Position numbers and translations under genes: made by a program
Notes under the pieces: model-generated
Database searches by the model: none
The model's input: the letters and a program-made list of their open reading frames with translations, nothing else
What the model was told of the DNA's origin: nothing
Assembly: GCA_027596075.1 (NCBI GenBank)
Contig: JADGJC010000007.1
Coordinates: 300,645-364,644 of the forward strand
From: Rhizophlyctis rosea
Lineage: Eukaryota > Chytridiomycota > Chytridiomycetes > Rhizophlyctidales > Rhizophlyctidaceae
Reading direction: 5' to 3'
DNA length: 64,000 bases
In this document: positions 1 through 10,353 of the stretch, one piece after another
How positions within the stretch are numbered: position 1 is the stretch's first letter
Layout: every line of letters starts with the position of its first letter

Positions 1-2265
1 GCTGCGGTTTGTGCTGGGGTAGTAGGCGGATGTGAGGTTTGTGGAGGCGATGGAGCTGCTGGCGGAGGTGATGGTGGAGAAGGTGGAGTCGGAATCGCGG
101 CGGATTGGGGAGGGGTAGGGGTAGCCGTATGGGCGGGGTGTGTGGTTGGTGGTTGGAGGTGGGGATTGGGCGTAGGAGGGGTTCATAAGTGTGCGGCGGG
201 TTGGGGAGGTGGGAGAGGTGGGAGAGGTGGGTGTTGGTGGTGTTGGAGGGCTGACGTAAAGGTCAATCGAGGAATTGGATGTCAGATTGGACATTCGGTT
301 AGTTGAAACTTCTGAGGGCGCTGGCGAAATGGCTGGTGGGGGTGCATTGGAAGACGATTCTGGGTTGTAAGTACCAAGCTGGACCATCGACTTCCTATTA
401 GATGACGCCTCCGAGTTCGCCACCGAAGTCCTATTCCCATTCTTCAAATTCCCCTTCAAACCCTGTCCCGAAATAACCCCCCTTAACTCCTTCAACCAAT
501 GCAACAACAAATCCTGATTCTCAAACAACACAAACCACGTCCGACTCTTCCCAGCCGACTGAATCTCCAACACTGCCTTCCCCTTGAACCGCGGATCGGT
601 CGCCACAAATACTTCACTCCCCTGTAACGACATAATCCCGGACGCCTCTTCCGTCTCAACATTCGACTTGAAACAAAAGATATGCGATCGCGTCAACACA
701 TAATAACGTCTTTTCCAAGACGACACCCTGAACAACCGCTTCGACGACATTTTCGACAAATACCCGGCCACAACCGCCTGACTCCTCACATCCAACAACG
801 TCGGTGCCTTCCCATCCTTCCCAACCAAATCCGCCGACCCCGTTCCACCAGCCGATGTACCACGACTCCCACCCCCTCCACCTCCCTCCCCCTCCCCAGA
901 AATACCCAAAGTCCTCATAGCCTTCGCATTAGCCACAACCGACGCCGGCCTCGCACTCGCACTCCCTGCCCCTTCCTGCTCCTTCACGAAACTTGACACA
1001 GACGGTCCAGGCATACCCGGCACCGGAGGCGGGGTAATGGATCTTCGAAACACCGTTTGGAAGGAATGGTCAGACGCCAATGAAGCTTCACTCATACTTC
1101 TTGATCGTCGTACGACTTTATCCCCTTTTGCCGGCGTTTCGTTGATGATTCCCAACGTCCGCAGGGCTTTCCTGTTACTGCTGTATCCCGTTTTCTGATC
1201 GAAGAGTTCGTCGTCGTTGTCGCCGTCTGACATGTGGGTCACCTGTGGTTGTGTAGATGCAGGCGGAGGTGGGGTGGGAGATGGTGTATGGATTTGTTGG
1301 ATGGGGGAGGGTATCAGGTGGGATATAGGTGATGGGGTATGCCAGCGGTAGGAGGTTTCTGGAGCGGAAAAGCCGGGAGGGTAGGGGTATTGTTGGGTAT
1401 GGGATATGCTGCGGATGCTGGGAGTGCTGCCGATGCTGCCGCCGGTTGAGGATAGGGAGCTGATGGAGGATGTTGCTCGGAGGTGGTGGACCAAGCCTGA
1501 GAGAGGATCTTGAAGTTCGTCCCACTGGTATTCCGATTGCCTTGAACTTCCCCTTCCCCAATGGTCTGTTGGTGGATTGGGTACCATGTTGACGTCCCTG
1601 GTCGCCACTAACTCTGCTTCCAACTGCTCGAGATCCATCACATCAAGGTTCAGCTGATCCAAGTAGTTGTCCAGTTCCTTCAACGCTCTTGCGGTTGCCT
1701 CCTTACTGTCATCGCTCAAGCTGGCCCTGCCTATGATTTCCTCAGCCGGCTTGACTTCCTCCTTGGCTACTGGGGAAGTGGATTCCTCTGCGATGCTGGA
1801 ATGAATCGAACTACCTAATCCACTTTCACGACTATGTCTCAGGTCAGGCTTTCGCATCACGGACCGCATCTCTTCTAATGTAGCAGACATGTGTTTGAGA
1901 TGGTCGCGTGAATGTGTCGGTCGGGGTGATTCAGGTGCTGCAGTCGTCTCTGCCAAAGTCCCCTGTGAAGTGCTTGCGGTATGATTTGCGCTAGGTAACG
2001 GTGTGGGTGGGGGGATCTGCAAGTCCTCCAGCCGGAAGTCAGCAGAAGTCTCGTCTTCTTCGTGATCCTCATCCTCCGGATCGTTTTCATATGCAGAGAA
2101 GGTCATGACGGTTTGGATGGACTCGGATGACATCGAGCGGGGCCGGTGTGACTTGTAGTCCTCGTCCCAGGCATATTCCTCATCGCTGTTGATCGTAGAT
2201 GTTTCCGATGTGGCGACAGGATTCGGATCCGCTTCCGCCAAAGCCTCGGTTGTATTGACTTCCAT
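1..2265 (-). CDS. PH-domain protein, C-terminus cut by window edge
   Basis: One uninterrupted reading frame runs from the ATG at 2265 down to base 1 (755 codons, no stop), so the C-terminus lies outside the window. The first ~490 residues are low complexity, rich in Ser, Pro, Glu and Asp, and look disordered. Residues ~495-600 form a pleckstrin homology domain: a VVAGYLSKM strand, a WKRRYYVLT strand and a late helix with HWLKEL. After it comes another Ser/Pro/Thr-rich tail. A short motif, KALRTLGI and KAMRTLGI, occurs twice before the PH domain. PH domains bind phosphoinositides or protein partners at membranes, so a cortical or membrane signalling adaptor is inferred; the family is not recognised. 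The gene is divergent from SFSWAP. Confidence 0.8.
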   Translation of the reverse strand, partial: MEVNTTEALAEADPNPVATSETSTINSDEEYAWDEDYKSHRPRSMSSESIQTVMTFSAYENDPEDEDHEEDETSADFRLEDLQIPPPTPLPSANHTASTSQGTLAETTAAPESPRPTHSRDHLKHMSATLEEMRSVMRKPDLRHSRESGLGSSIHSSIAEESTSPVAKEEVKPAEEIIGRASLSDDSKEATARALKELDNYLDQLNLDVMDLEQLEAELVATRDVNMVPNPPTDHWGRGSSRQSEYQWDELQDPLSGLVHHLRATSSISSLSSTGGSIGSTPSIRSISHTQQYPYPPGFSAPETSYRWHTPSPISHLIPSPIQQIHTPSPTPPPPASTQPQVTHMSDGDNDDELFDQKTGYSSNRKALRTLGIINETPAKGDKVVRRSRSMSEASLASDHSFQTVFRRSITPPPVPGMPGPSVSSFVKEQEGAGSASARPASVVANAKAMRTLGISGEGEGGGGGGSRGTSAGGTGSADLVGKDGKAPTLLDVRSQAVVAGYLSKMSSKRLFRVSSWKRRYYVLTRSHIFCFKSNVETEEASGIMSLQGSEVFVATDPRFKGKAVLEIQSAGKSRTWFVLFENQDLLLHWLKELRGVISGQGLKGNLKNGNRTSVANSEASSNRKSMVQLGTYNPESSSNAPPPAISPAPSEVSTNRMSNLTSNSSIDLYVSPPTPPTPTSPTSPTSPTRRTLMNPSYAQSPPPTTNHTPRPYGYPYPSPIRRDSDSTFSTITSASSSIASTNLTSAYYPSTNRS

Positions 2266-2901
2266 GATAATCTCGAATTCTTACAAACATGGGTTTGCTG
2301 CGGATACTGAAAGGGTAAAGGAGTTAGGGATGGAACAGGATGCAGTGAATCACCGACGATACGGCGATACATACAAATCCTGTGAAGGTCAAGGAGCTAT
2401 ACCCTCCAGGAAGATGATACCGGAAGCAGGGTGGGCAAAAGGGACTAGCAGGCGCGTCAGTAGACAAACTTGACGCGAACGAAAGCGAAGTAGGGGGCCA
2501 GATGAGACAAAGCAGAAGGGTGAGAAAGCAAGGGTTGTTGAACCCAATCCTGCGTGAATGGATTTTGACAGCAAAAGTCGGAAAATGTTGAAGGGGGCTG
2601 CCCACACATTGGCTGCCTGCCTCCGCGTTGTCCAACTTTGCAGGAAGGAACCCCCGCTGTGGTACGGACGTCACACTGAGCGTGGCGGCTCCAAGCCATC
2701 GGGCCAACTTGTAACACCATGTCCGGGATGTAAATAAACAAAACCTGTCACGTGCTTCGTACGGCCAAGCCACGCAATCCACTTCCACGGTTCTTGCTCT
2801 GGTTCTTGCTCCCGCCAGTTCTCAGTGTTCTCCCTTCCCACACAATTGCAAATTGCATGGTCGTCTCTGCAAAAGACTAGCTTCCCAAGCCCTTGTCCGC
2901 A
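2266..2901. promoter_or_regulatory. Divergent intergenic region, PH-domain gene / SFSWAP
   Basis: About 640 bases lie between two divergent start codons, so it should hold both promoters. A CACGTG E-box-type hexamer lies near 2755. I saw no convincing gene, tRNA or repeat here. Confidence 0.5.
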
Positions 2902-5587
2902 ATGTCCGCCCCAGACAACTACTCAGACGCAGACTCCGACTCCGACGTCTCAGCCCCCGCCTCCTCTCGCAGACGGCGCGCAAAGAACAAGAAGCGAAAG
3001 CGTCGCGAACGTCCAGAACCAAATTACGACGACCTGTTCGTTTTTGGTTATGGGTCAACGCTGTTTCGAAACGATGAAGTTGCTCGGTCTATTGAGGATG
3101 GTCAAATGCTTATGCGGTGGCGGGATGACGAGGTAGCGGACCTTACTTTAGATAGGTAAGAATGACACCTTCCCTCTTTTAACTGTGAATGTTGAACGGT
3201 AGAGAGGAAGTTTCCACTCTCCTCTCTGGCCGAATATCCTGGTAGCGGTTCGGAATCCATGATTTCCCGAAAGATTTGGAGATGTCGTTTGATGAGTTCT
3301 TGGTGCTTTTGATTGTGCTATTGCGACCTTTCACAGGTGTTAGGTAAATTGCAAACAGGAACCGAGAAACGCGGGTGTCCCAGTGGGCAACGTGTTTCAT
3401 CGACCAATACCCAGAACCAGCACTCATCGATTGTATCTTTTGCCTGTGCAGATATGATGTTCGGAATCTGCTTGACAATGAAAGCCAATTCTACCAACGT
3501 GGTCCAGAGCTATCATCAGACGGGCATGATTCAGAATGTGAGAAAGAGCGATACTTAGATATTGATTCAGAGGAGGAGAAGCTGTTTGACATGTCGGAAG
3601 ACGAGAGGAATGCGTATGTTGGTAAGCAATGAAATTGAGTCGCGTGGTGTAACGCGTCATATGTTGACTCCGCTTCCAGCGGACAAACGCAAGCGTCGTA
3701 GATGGGCAGAAGAGGACAAATTATATGCCTACAATTATGACACCTCTGCGCTTCTATCTCAACCCCAAGAAGAAGTCAGGGAGGATTACAAGCCGAAGTA
3801 TCCAGCTCCCGATGGAGTCATGCTGGTGAGCAAGCATCAAAATCTCGATCGTCTGCATAAATGACCAACCCGGAACCGGACAGCCACGAACGGAACGCAT
3901 CGCACAAATCATCGAAAAAACGGCTGATTTCATCCGACAAAGCAACAATCCACAGATAGAGATCATGATCCAGGCAAAGCAAGCTGGCAACCCGGACTTC
4001 TCCTTCTTGAACATCAAGGATCCCTGCTATCCATACTTCAAGCATGTGTTAATGCTCATGCGCACTGGCTTGTTTGCGTATGGTGGGCGTGACGAGTCCG
4101 AGCAGGAAGAGGAAGATGCACAAGAGGAAGTCGCACAACCTGAAACGACCCAACCTGGTTCATCGGATCAGACGCCTGCTGCCGGTCAGGAAAGCGAGCG
4201 GGACGGTCAAATATTGTATGATCCTGCTCAAACTGAAGCGGAGAGTCGAAGTGCGCTCCATCAAAGTACCGCGGGGCCGGACAACCAAGTGGTTCATGAT
4301 CCTACAGCACCGGAAGCAACGTGGGTGAAAGCCTTATTGATCGGTCAATCTATCTCATTCGCTGATACGCTGTTTGCAGAGGTATGCCGTTGGAATTGCA
4401 AGAACGCATCGAAAAGACGGCAAGATTCGTTGCGCGGAATGGAAACGCATTCGAATCCAAAATCAAGCAAAAGAATGCTGGGGACTCGAAATTCGCATTT
4501 CTTAATCCGTGGAACGAGCATCATGCATATTATCGGGCGAAAGTGAAGGAAGTTCAGGAGGGCGGCACAGCGGCAGTGACGAATGGTCCGAATGCGGCCA
4601 ATGAACCACCAGTAATAGCACCGCCCATTGTCCAACCTGGGGATGCCGCTAGTGGAGCGGAGGTCACGTCGAACTTGCCCGTGCCTTCACTCAACTCGGA
4701 AGGGATCGCACCAGCTGGAGAAGATACTTTGGTTACAAAAAGTAAAGCACATGCCGTTTTCTGTGCCATTTGAGTGACTAATGATCCTTTTGATAGCTCT
4801 GGAGTCTGCTAAAGTGGAGCGTTTGCAGAAGGCCAAACAGTTTTTGGAGAATTTGAGGGCACGACGGACGTCAGTACCCAGTGGACCATCAAAGAGCAAA
4901 GTTGGACAGTCTGGCGATGGGAAGGACGGACAACAAGGTGATCCGTCGTTGTCCGGATCCCCATCGGCCACATCTGGGTCGGATGAAGATGATCATACGG
5001 GGAAGACGAATAGGGATGGCCGCGGCAGCAGTCATCGTGAAGTAAATGATGGAAGGAAAGACAGCAGCAGGCACAGGGGAGATGTGCACGGGGAGGATCA
5101 AGTGCGGTCGGTGAGGGCAAGTCGAGGGGCTGCCAAGAATGGGAAGGGCCATGGCCGGCGACACAAGTCACGCTCTAGGTCACGATCCCGGTCCCGAACC
5201 CGCCATCACTCGCGATCCCGAACTAGAAAGGAGAAGCGCAAACACAAGCACGAGCATCGGCATCGGTCACGCAGCAGATCATATAGAAGCTGGGACGAGG
5301 ACGAGGACGGGCATCGCCGTCATCATTATAAAGGGAAGGAAGATGCTGGTCGAGATGGGTTGTCTCATCATAGAAGCCGGAAACGGTCTTTATCGAGATC
5401 GCCCGTCCCGACTAGTAGGTCTGAAGGAGATGAAGAGCATAAGCGCAGGGAACGGCATACAGGGTCACGCTCACGTTCCCGATCATATTCACCGACACGG
5501 AGTCACCATCGCTCTAGGCGGGAAGCGGATGGGCATTCCAGCCGAAAAAGGAGAAAGCGGTCAAGATCTCCCGCGTTACGTAAATAA
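2902..5587 (+). CDS. SFSWAP: SFSWAP / suppressor-of-white-apricot splicing regulator
   Basis: Six exons by reading frame and GT-AG sites: 2902-3155, 3452-3621, 3680-3825, 3884-4320, 4380-4741, 4797-5587, giving 719 residues. Residues ~35-190 match the DRY_EERY N-terminal domain: LFVFGY, then DRYDVR formed exactly across the first splice junction, then CEKERYLD. Two SWAP/Surp modules follow, ~190-250 (IEKTADFI, NPDFSFL) and ~337-395 (IEKTARFV, KFAFLNPW). The C-terminal ~145 residues are an RS domain dense in SR, RS and HRS. The family regulates alternative pre-mRNA splicing in the nucleus, and SWAP modules bind SF1-type splicing factors. Order and content match animal SFSWAP; the first intron (296 nt) is long for this locus. 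SFSWAP often regulates its own early introns, so that intron is a candidate for retention (inference). Confidence 0.92.
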
Positions 5588-5718
5588 TCCATATAACTGT
5601 AAATAATGAAAGTATGAATCTTCCGTGCTCATTGGTAATCGTGCAGTTGTAAATATAGTGCTCTGCCGATGAATTCAAAGAGGAAATCTACTAGTGGTAT
5701 ATTGCCGCTATCACCTAA

Positions 5719-7149
5719 TCATCCAAACATCTTCCCAAACATCTTCTTCTCCTTCTCTCTATACAACCTCATCTTCTCCTCCAACACCTTCTCCTCCCTC
5801 TTCAACTCCGTCCACTCCGGCCCATTTGCAGGATATAAATCCTTCCGCCTCTCCAAAATGCTTCGCAACCTAATATAATCCTTTTGAGCTAGCTCTAAAT
5901 CCCTCCCTATCCGTACATATGCCTGCGCCCGCCGAAACAGTCCCTTGATGTTGTCCGGATCGTGGTTGAGGACTTCCGAACATTGTGTGATAACTGGGGG
6001 GTAGTCACCGAGTTTTAGCTTGCAGGCGGCGTAGTTTAGGCGACAGGTTAGGAGGAGAGTGTCGAGGGTGGGGAGGTGGATTTGAGTTGAGGAGGAACTA
6101 TTTGAGGAGGAACCAGTGCCCCCTTCCTTTGATTGAAACCTTTTGGCATCCTGCACTTCCGTGCTCATTGACACACTTTCCAAAAGCGTCAATGCTCTAG
6201 TATACTTATCTAAGGCCTCCTGGAACTTTCCCTCCTTATATGCTTTCCCACCTTCCTCCTTCCTACCCGGTGCCTCAGCCCACTTCTCTGCAACCGTCAT
6301 TTCCCACGGTTCGCGCACAAATGCATTTGGAGCTTGGACTTCAATGAGTTCAAATTCAAATTCCAGAGGTACACCGTAGAGAGCGGCGAGGTGGGAGGTT
6401 GAAGTTGAATTCTGGAGTTCTTGGTGAGCTGCGTGAGCGCAACCGGAGTGCATGTGGGTGTGGATTGGGGAGAGGCCTTTTTGGATCTGGGCGGCGTTTT
6501 CGCGCTCTTGTAGGAGGACTTTTTCGAGTTGGACGTAGCCCTGTTGTACAGGATTGAGGATCAGAGTTTCATCTTATGAATTTGAAATTCTCCATCAAAG
6601 GTGATTACTCACATCGCAATATTCTGGTAAACAAAGGAACCGTGCCTTTTCTCCTATGCCCATCGATTTGACGCACAATTCAAAGGCTTTGACAGAGAAA
6701 TTGAACCCTATCCGTAACTCAAAAGGTTTGGACAGGTCGGCTTCTTTGGAGTCTGCCACCTTCTTTCGTATGGGGCGGTCTGATGCAAGGCTCTTCTTCG
6801 TGCTAATGTCTGTGTGAGTTCCGTGAGTGTCATGTGATTTGCAGTCGTGGCCGTCCTGTGAGTGACCATGGTCATGATGATCACACTGCTCTTTAGTGTC
6901 GAATTTCTCGGCATCCTCCGGTGTTAGATAGGCGGAGGTGGTGTAGTGAAATCTAGCGTTGGCACCGCGGGTCCACCTTGAGGAAGGCACTTCGGACGTT
7001 GGTGGCCTTATTGTCATCTTCAATATGCCTCCATCTTCTGTGATCTTAGTTGTGTTGTTTTGGATTTCGCGCAGGCGGTCTGTTTTTTCCGAGGATGTTT
7101 TCGGGGAGGAGGGAAGAGCTTCTTTTGGTGTTTCCTGAGTGGATATCAT
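5719..7149 (-). CDS. AIP-like FKBP/TPR cochaperone with His-rich insert
   Basis: Two exons, 7149-6613 and 6540-5719, joined by a GTGAGT donor and CAG acceptor, giving 452 residues. The first half resembles the FKBP-like domain of AIP/XAP2 (aryl hydrocarbon receptor-interacting protein): ARFHYTT, a PFELRIGFNF strand and GEKARFLC. The second half has the family's DPWAMT-like motif, seen as REPWEMTVAEKW, followed by TPR helices (GKAYKEGKF, NYAACKLKLGDY, KGLFRRAQAYVRIG) and a basic C-terminal helix. AIP proteins are usually non-enzymatic Hsp90/Hsc70 cochaperones. Residues ~89-112, inside the FKBP-like fold, hold 8 His, 2 Cys and several Asp, and a second His cluster lies just before the TPR part. 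Such clusters bind Ni, Zn or Cu in SlyD-type FKBPs; metal binding here is inference. Confidence 0.85.
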
Positions 7150-7702
7150 GGCGGCTGAGATGTGGGGCGGTGAGTGAATGGTAGGGTTTCAGAGTTGTAA
7201 TAGAAAAGGGTGTCCACAGATAGAGATGTTGTCGTAAGACCTGCTGTATTTCTGTATTAGCACTAGCACTGAGCGAACGGGGGTTATGGTGTTCTTCAAA
7301 ACGTTGCAAAATAAGTGGAAAGCTGCGGCAGAACCTCGAGAAACAGGGATTGTGAGAGCAGTTTGACCATGTTTGGTTTTAAGCACTTGACGCGGAGTAC
7401 GTAAGCAATTTGAGTGGCATATGGCGGCACAGCATTGTTTACAGGTATAGCAGTCAAGGGGTCACTCCTTGACAATATATGCTGCACATCAACCCTTTCT
7501 TGACAGTGAGAAGGAGATGGCCATTCAGTCACGATATCATACAATAAGCTTTTAACCTCAGGCTGTAAGCACCTGCCAGGCGAGCAACTGTTTGTCTACT
7601 GCTTTTGATTGCTGCTGCTCATATCCAGCTCCCTCATTGGATGAGTAACAATTTTGAGCAGCGGTGGAGAAGGCAATCAAACTTGTTCCGAAGATTCATA
7701 CC
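7150..7702. other. Divergent intergenic region
   Basis: It separates the divergent AIP-like and membrane-protein genes and probably carries both promoters. The open frames inside are short, lack domain signal and look like chance. Nothing else was recognised. Confidence 0.4.
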
Positions 7703-9055
7703 ATGTTGTCCTGGGGCACCCACATTGCCGGTCTAGTATCCCTTTGCATTGCGATAGTCGTAATCTTCAGTGTAATATGGCAGAAAGCAGAGCCGCTGCT
7801 GGGCATGCAGGTACGATCTCAGGCGACCGTCCTTTGAATATTCTCTATTTACACATACTGTTCAACAGCTCACGCAATGTACCTTGGCCAATCTGACCTA
7901 TACCCAAGCGTGTGCAGCAAACTGCTCAGCACATAGTCGTCCATCAGCTGAGCAAGTCCTGCAGAAGAATGTTTCGCCGCTAGTGCCGACAAACGGCTCC
8001 AGCTGCCCATCCTCAATGGAAACTTGCCTGTACTTGAACCTTTCATTGATAGTGGAGCAACAATCTCCAAACCCTCCTGCTTCCGTTGTTGTAACGGAAG
8101 GCTTGGAGACCAGCAACGTGCGACAAGTATCCGACACTTTGTCAAATTGGACGACTTTGGCGGAACGAGGCCTGGGAAAGCGGGACGGCTGTGTCATTAC
8201 CGACGGCTGGGACGTGAACAGTGGAGTAACTCTTCAAACATTTGTAAGTCATCTGTAGGGTCTCAACATTCGTATAGAGTGGCTAATACTATTCGGCAGT
8301 TTGACTTTCCCCTCTCAACAATTTCCATCCTCATTCTTATGATCCCGTCGGGATTATTTATTTTATACCTGACGCTCGTCATATCCTCCCTTCTATCTAT
8401 ATCGATCCTTCGCATTGTTCCACTTCCTTCTTCCCACCCACTCTCAACAGAAAGTGCATCACCCAATCCTCATCCCTCGCGTTTCGCACCGACACTTCAT
8501 ACTGTTGCAGTTCACACGCGTTCCATCAACTCATTGTCAGATGATATCGCCTTCGCACTGACAATCGGCATCCTCATTCCTTTCGCCTTACTCTATCCAA
8601 TCTACCAATACGGTATCATTCCATCAACAGCCAAAAGATTCCTCGGCGTCATCATGGCAGTGATTTCGATGACCGGCTTTGCCCTCCTCGTTTCGCGCCT
8701 CATTCGATACTTCCACTTACGCATGACTATCCTCCTCTCCCCGTCTCCACCCAAACCGGTGGCCACGTCCTTAACTGATCCACCACCTCATACCGACCAT
8801 ATCCTCCTTCCTCGCCTTTCCGGTCTCATCATATATTCACTTGCAATGATGGCACCGGTGGCAGCTATTCGATATCGTGATTTGGCTGATGTAGGTCACG
8901 ATGCAGTTTGGAATCCAAAGGATGATTGGGCAGTTCTAGTTGTCGTTGCAGCTGGGATTGGTGTGGGTGTCGCAATGCTGGTGAGAAGTATTGGCATGGA
9001 AGGTGTCAGGAGAAGTAGGGTGGCTAGATGTGTAGAACCGCTAGTGGTGGTGTAG
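7703..9055 (+). CDS. Polytopic membrane protein with Cys-rich N-glycosylatable ectodomain
   Basis: Three exons, 7703-7810, 7869-8243 and 8300-9055, all phase 0, giving 412 residues. Residues ~8-28 form a hydrophobic signal peptide or signal anchor. Residues ~37-165 form an exoplasmic-type domain with six Cys (including CAANC and a C-x6-C pair) and five N-glycosylation sequons (NLT, NVS, NGS, NLS, NWT). About five to six membrane helices follow, beginning STISILILMIPSGLFILYL and ending in an Ala/Gly/Val helix before a short tail. I do not recognise the family; topology suggests a plasma-membrane or secretory-pathway protein such as a receptor, sensor or channel subunit. Splice phases and the sequons make the gene model convincing, but the function is unknown. 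Confidence 0.75.
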
Positions 9056-9605
9056 CACATGAATATGCAGAGGGTGATATGGGGTAAGCTGTGAATGCGA
9101 AACACATCATCTGTAAATATACTCAAGTCGATCAATAAATACATGTAAATATTTGCAGCCATTGAACCATGGAGGAGGTGGCTTAGGTAATGTGGAGATG
9201 ACTGTGCCGTTAAAGATTTCCCATCGCGTGATAGGGTTCTTCCTGAAGCCACTGCCTTGACGTTTTTTGAATCTTTACCAGCGATTTCAGCAGTCCGTTC
9301 CTTCATCACGCTGCAATGCCGCACGCGCATGAAGAAAACCTCTGAAGGCAGGCATATTGAGCCCCTGTCGTCGGCATAACCTTACCAACGAGCCACGCAT
9401 CCCTATTCCTCCTGTCCGTGCCTACACAGCGCCCTCCTCTCACGGGTACACTCAACAACGTCAAAACACCTGTGGAACAAAACTAGATTAACGTGTCCAC
9501 CCCTTAGAACACCCTGAGGTGGTACACAGCCTTGACAAACCGTCATCAAGACTTCCCGATTAGCGAATCCCGCAACATAAAATCCCATCCGGCAATTATT
9601 CGAAA
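9056..9605. other. Intergenic, nothing recognised
   Basis: Downstream of the membrane-protein gene. I see no conserved frame, tRNA or repeat; the antisense frames covering part of it lack recognisable features. Confidence 0.35.
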
Positions 9606-10026
9606 ATGAATAAAATCATCGCCTTTGTAACGCCAGTGAAAATGCAACCCATCATGAGCACTCCTGATATCCGGAAGAGTGTCGCACCTGCCGCAGAGGA
9701 ACGTGTACCGAGCCAGAATGACGACGTCGCAGTAAGCGTTCTTCATAAGCGCGGAGAGCTGAATCATCCTCCCAAGCTTCAACTCACATTGATCATGTCT
9801 TCGTTTCAGTACATACGCGGTGCACCAGAAGTTGATGAAAAGTTCTGGACGGAGGATGAGGTTGTGTACTGTTTGAAGACCCCAAATAATCGCATTGTCG
9901 GTGGGTAGTATTACACTCAGATACATTCGGATGGCTTTCGTTTCATGCATCTCACCAATTGCCACTCCGGTCGTCGCCTTCACTGCAGTTTGTGGACAGA
10001 AAGACCTTCTCAAGAAAGTGGATTGA
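9606..10026 (+). CDS. Possible small three-exon gene, unknown function
   Basis: Three pieces join in frame through good splice signals: 9606-9731 with a GTAAGC donor, 9810-9900 after TTTCAG with a GTGGGT donor, and 9989-10026 after CTGCAG, ending at TGA. The product would be 84 residues, mildly acidic, with the stretch VDEKFWTEDEVVYCL in the middle exon and a Lys-rich end. Met-13 and Met-17 are alternative starts. There is no signal peptide or membrane helix. A 155-codon frame on the other strand overlaps it, so coding is not certain. No family recognised; the case rests on phase-compatible introns only. Confidence 0.35.
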
Positions 10027-10353
10027 TAGGTGCTTCGCCGGTAACTCAGGGACGGGGGGGTGGGGAAGGCTTTGGGAGTGTGCGAAAGTTTTTGGGACTC
10101 ATCAACCTTGCTTCGTTTTGGGGACGACCGCTTGCATTGTCACACGTTACTTTGCCTTATCTGAAATCAAGGGTACGCAAATGAAGCTCATAGCTAGTGG
10201 AGGGGGTTTTCTGTCAAGGCATATGGCTCGGTGAATGATCAAAGCAAACGGATTTTGTAAAATAAACACACGGCATATGTAACAAAGAATGTACACTACT
10301 TGCAAATGATAATCTGAGCTGACACAGCTACCATACCCTATCTAACACCTACA
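10027..10353. other. Short intergenic between convergent genes
   Basis: Holds the 3' flank of the possible small gene and of ECM29. No structure noted. Confidence 0.3.

Noticed and set aside
9546..10013. 155-codon minus-strand frame
   Set aside because: No recognisable domain, and it overlaps a plus-strand set with good splice signals. It cannot be excluded but lacks positive evidence.
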